Shown here: in pieces, positions 62,278 to 64,000 of the stretch
How positions within the stretch are numbered: position 1 is the stretch's first letter
Layout of the letters: the number at the start of each line of letters is the position of its first letter
NCBI GenBank assembly: GCA_050084985.1
Contig: JBITNC010000001.1
Location: 190,836,001-190,900,000, forward strand
DNA: 64,000 bases
Origin: Nageia nagi
Lineage: Eukaryota > Pinophyta
Direction of reading: 5' to 3'
The notes under the pieces: model-generated
What the model saw: the letters and a program-made list of their open reading frames with translations, nothing else
Told to the model about the DNA's origin: nothing
Database searches by the model: none
Program-made: the position numbers and the translations under genes

Positions 62278-64000
62278 CATAGTTGAAAAACTTAGACTTG
62301 GAGAGTGCTCGACTTGGCAAATTTTAGAGAGTACTTATAAACTCGACAACCTCAAACATTTTATGAAAAAACATACTAAAATCTATTTAAATATGAAATT
62401 AGAGAGTTGCAAAGTCAATTTTCTATTAGATTTAAGTGAAATAAGTACGTTCATCGTTTGTGATCATCAATGACTATAAAAAACACAATAATGTAAAAAG
62501 TTAAGTACTTCTAAAATACTTTCTTCTCTCACTTCGACCTCATTTATGTCCTCACAATGGGTGGTGGATCCTCATCCTCAAAAAGGATTCATAATAATTG
62601 CAGTTGTTGCAGTTGATGGATCTTTTGCTACTTCCGTTTCAAATTGCTTGATTTCCTTGTCAGTGAACATGTGTTCCACATCTTCAACAACCCAATTTGC
62701 TAATGTATCCACACCATCAAGGTCAATGACATCACGTGACTTTGTGCCCTCCACGTGTTTGAGGTGAAAGCAAAGATTATTTTAGACGAACACATGGTCA
62801 TTGAGTCGCTATTGGCTCAATCCATTGCGTTTTTTAGTTTTTTAATATGAATGCTCTTAAACAATGACCAATTGCACTCACATCTAAATGTGCTACAAGG
62901 CCGACTCAATATGCGCATTTTCTATCATTTGAAGATTAAATGATTAAGCACCATTATCTTCCCACCATAAATTTGCAAAAAAGAAATGACATTTTAAAAA
63001 AATCTATTAAAAAACTCAATCTAGATTCTACATTATGTATATTCTAAAAGGACCCTAATTTTTTTGAATTTTGAAGTGTTACTCGGTCGTTACTTGGTGG
63101 TAAAGTTGTCCTCAAGTTTTTGCAAAGCATTGAAGGAAAACCACTCCCCTTATCTTTCTTGTAGGCTTGCATCTCTTTGAGCATTAGGTCTCTGATGTGA
63201 TCCTCAAGGATCATCCTCTCTATGCAAGTATAGAGGTCATCCATAATTTCCTCATTGGGTTCAAGATCATTAGTGTAAAAATCTTGGGGTTCAATTACTA
63301 AATTGTTGCATGTAAAGGTTGATGGGGTGGTTGGTTCCATCTCCGATTAATGATACACCAAATGGGATCCAATTTATGCCTATCTACATGATAAAAATGT
63401 TGGATAGCCTTATTCACCCTATCCATGGCCTCATAGAGATAGCCCATTGGCATCAAATCACAATCCACAATGTGTGGAACCTTGACCAAAGGTTTTATCA
63501 GCTAAAACTCATAAAAAAAATAAATTAATCAGAAATTGAAATTTAGGAATACAAAAATACAAAGTTACAAACTAAAAATTGAAAAAATATAGAAGAACAA
63601 AATTTAAATTTTAAATTACCTTCATGAACTCATGAACACCTTACAAAAAAAGTTGTCAAACACTATCTTGATGACCTTCTCTCCATCCTCCTTATGGCCA
63701 AAAGAAGACCCCATCCATCACTAACTCATAAACATCCTCTTAAGAGGAGCTTCGACATTTGAAAGGCTCTGTAATGCAATAAAATTAGAGGCAAATCGAG
63801 TGATACTTAGATGAATAATCTTCTTGCCACTTGTGTGCTCTCTCACCAAACAAAGCATCCAAGTGTGGTTGTAGATGAATTTCGTAATTGTTTTAGTTTC
63901 TTCAACCACACTGGTAATCCATGCGAGCTTGCCAATGTCCTTTAGCATAAGGTTGATGCAATGGGCTACACAAGGGCTTCAAAATAAATCGGGGGTACTT
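62278..64000 (-). mobile_element. Second hAT element, cut by window end
   Basis: Left end CATAGTTGAAAAACTTAG resembles the left end of the hAT at 26420, followed by CTCGACTTGGC-type subterminal motifs. It is colinear with that element but more decayed. The right end lies outside the window, so the duplication cannot be read. Confidence 0.75.
62546..63948 (-). pseudogene. hAT transposase remnant (second element)
   Basis: Minus-strand pieces match the first element in order: [73 protein letters not shown]. Many frame breaks. The N-terminal half lies beyond 64000. Confidence 0.75.

Larger units (their letters stand above)
49340..64000 (+). other. Intron h, at least 14.6 kb
   Basis: It starts GTATCC and has no acceptor-exon pair matching the rest of DUF89 within the window. 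It contains SINEs, a Copia tract, a chromovirus remnant, the giant unit U3 and a hAT element. The stretch 49910-50500 has no gene that I can see. Confidence 0.8.

Noticed and set aside
1-64000. tRNA or rRNA genes
   Set aside because: Box B-like motifs occur only in SINE-like copies; no cloverleaf-sized tRNA or rRNA segment was seen by eye.

Overview
The window is nuclear DNA from a large-genome seed plant, most probably a gymnosperm. I infer this from compact, well-spliced plant exons set in introns up to 17.8 kb that are filled with LTR retrotransposons, hAT elements, LINE remnants and SINEs. The species cannot be fixed from the sequence alone.

Host gene: one protein-coding gene is visible, on the + strand. 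Eight exons between 9271 and 49339 join into 292 uninterrupted codons that match the middle of the plant fusion of type II pantothenate kinase and a DUF89 phosphatase (PANK2 in Arabidopsis, PANK4-like in animals). Its 5' exons lie upstream of the window and its 3' exons downstream. One 17-kb intron uses a GC-AG donor/acceptor pair, and the donor after exon 7 is partly duplicated.

Upstream intron (1-9270): a minus-strand LTR element (LTR 3071-4033 with an initiator-Met-type primer-binding site and an unknown 409-aa ORF) abuts a broken plus-strand Ty3/gypsy element of the same LTR family. The second element has gag and protease remnants, then an in-phase 30-bp minisatellite where RT and integrase should be, a polypurine tract and a 3' LTR (6786-7932).

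Large introns (13750-30808, 31444-49275, 49340 onward): the outstanding feature is a family of very long units with ends TGTTGTG...CCCAACA. Three have perfect 5-bp target-site duplications: 36956-45601 (GGAAC), 38542-44533 nested inside it in the opposite orientation (GATTC), and 53441-61606 (CCTTC). They look like giant solo LTRs of about 2.6, 6.0 and 8.2 kb. Each holds a tandem array of hairpin-forming units; the two longest also carry, in the same place, a TATA box and a cassette of related ORFs: a short ORF1, a roughly 390-aa ORF2 of unknown family, an acidic/proline- or serine-rich linker and coiled-coil ORFs. Shorter relatives (about 17827-22287 and 32360-36460) lack the cassette. The 8.2-kb unit sits in the chromodomain of a chromovirus pol gene.

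Other contents: a nearly complete hAT element (26420-30029), a second cut off by the window end (62278-64000), short hAT derivatives at 9901-10676 (perfect 8-bp TSD), 16337-16753 and 45632-46475 (GGGGACG-rich, near-perfect TSD), a histone H3 processed pseudogene (24403-24771), two SINEs with perfect 15-bp TSDs, LINE fragments, and a Copia-type tract at 51377 onward. I found no tRNA, rRNA or CRISPR.
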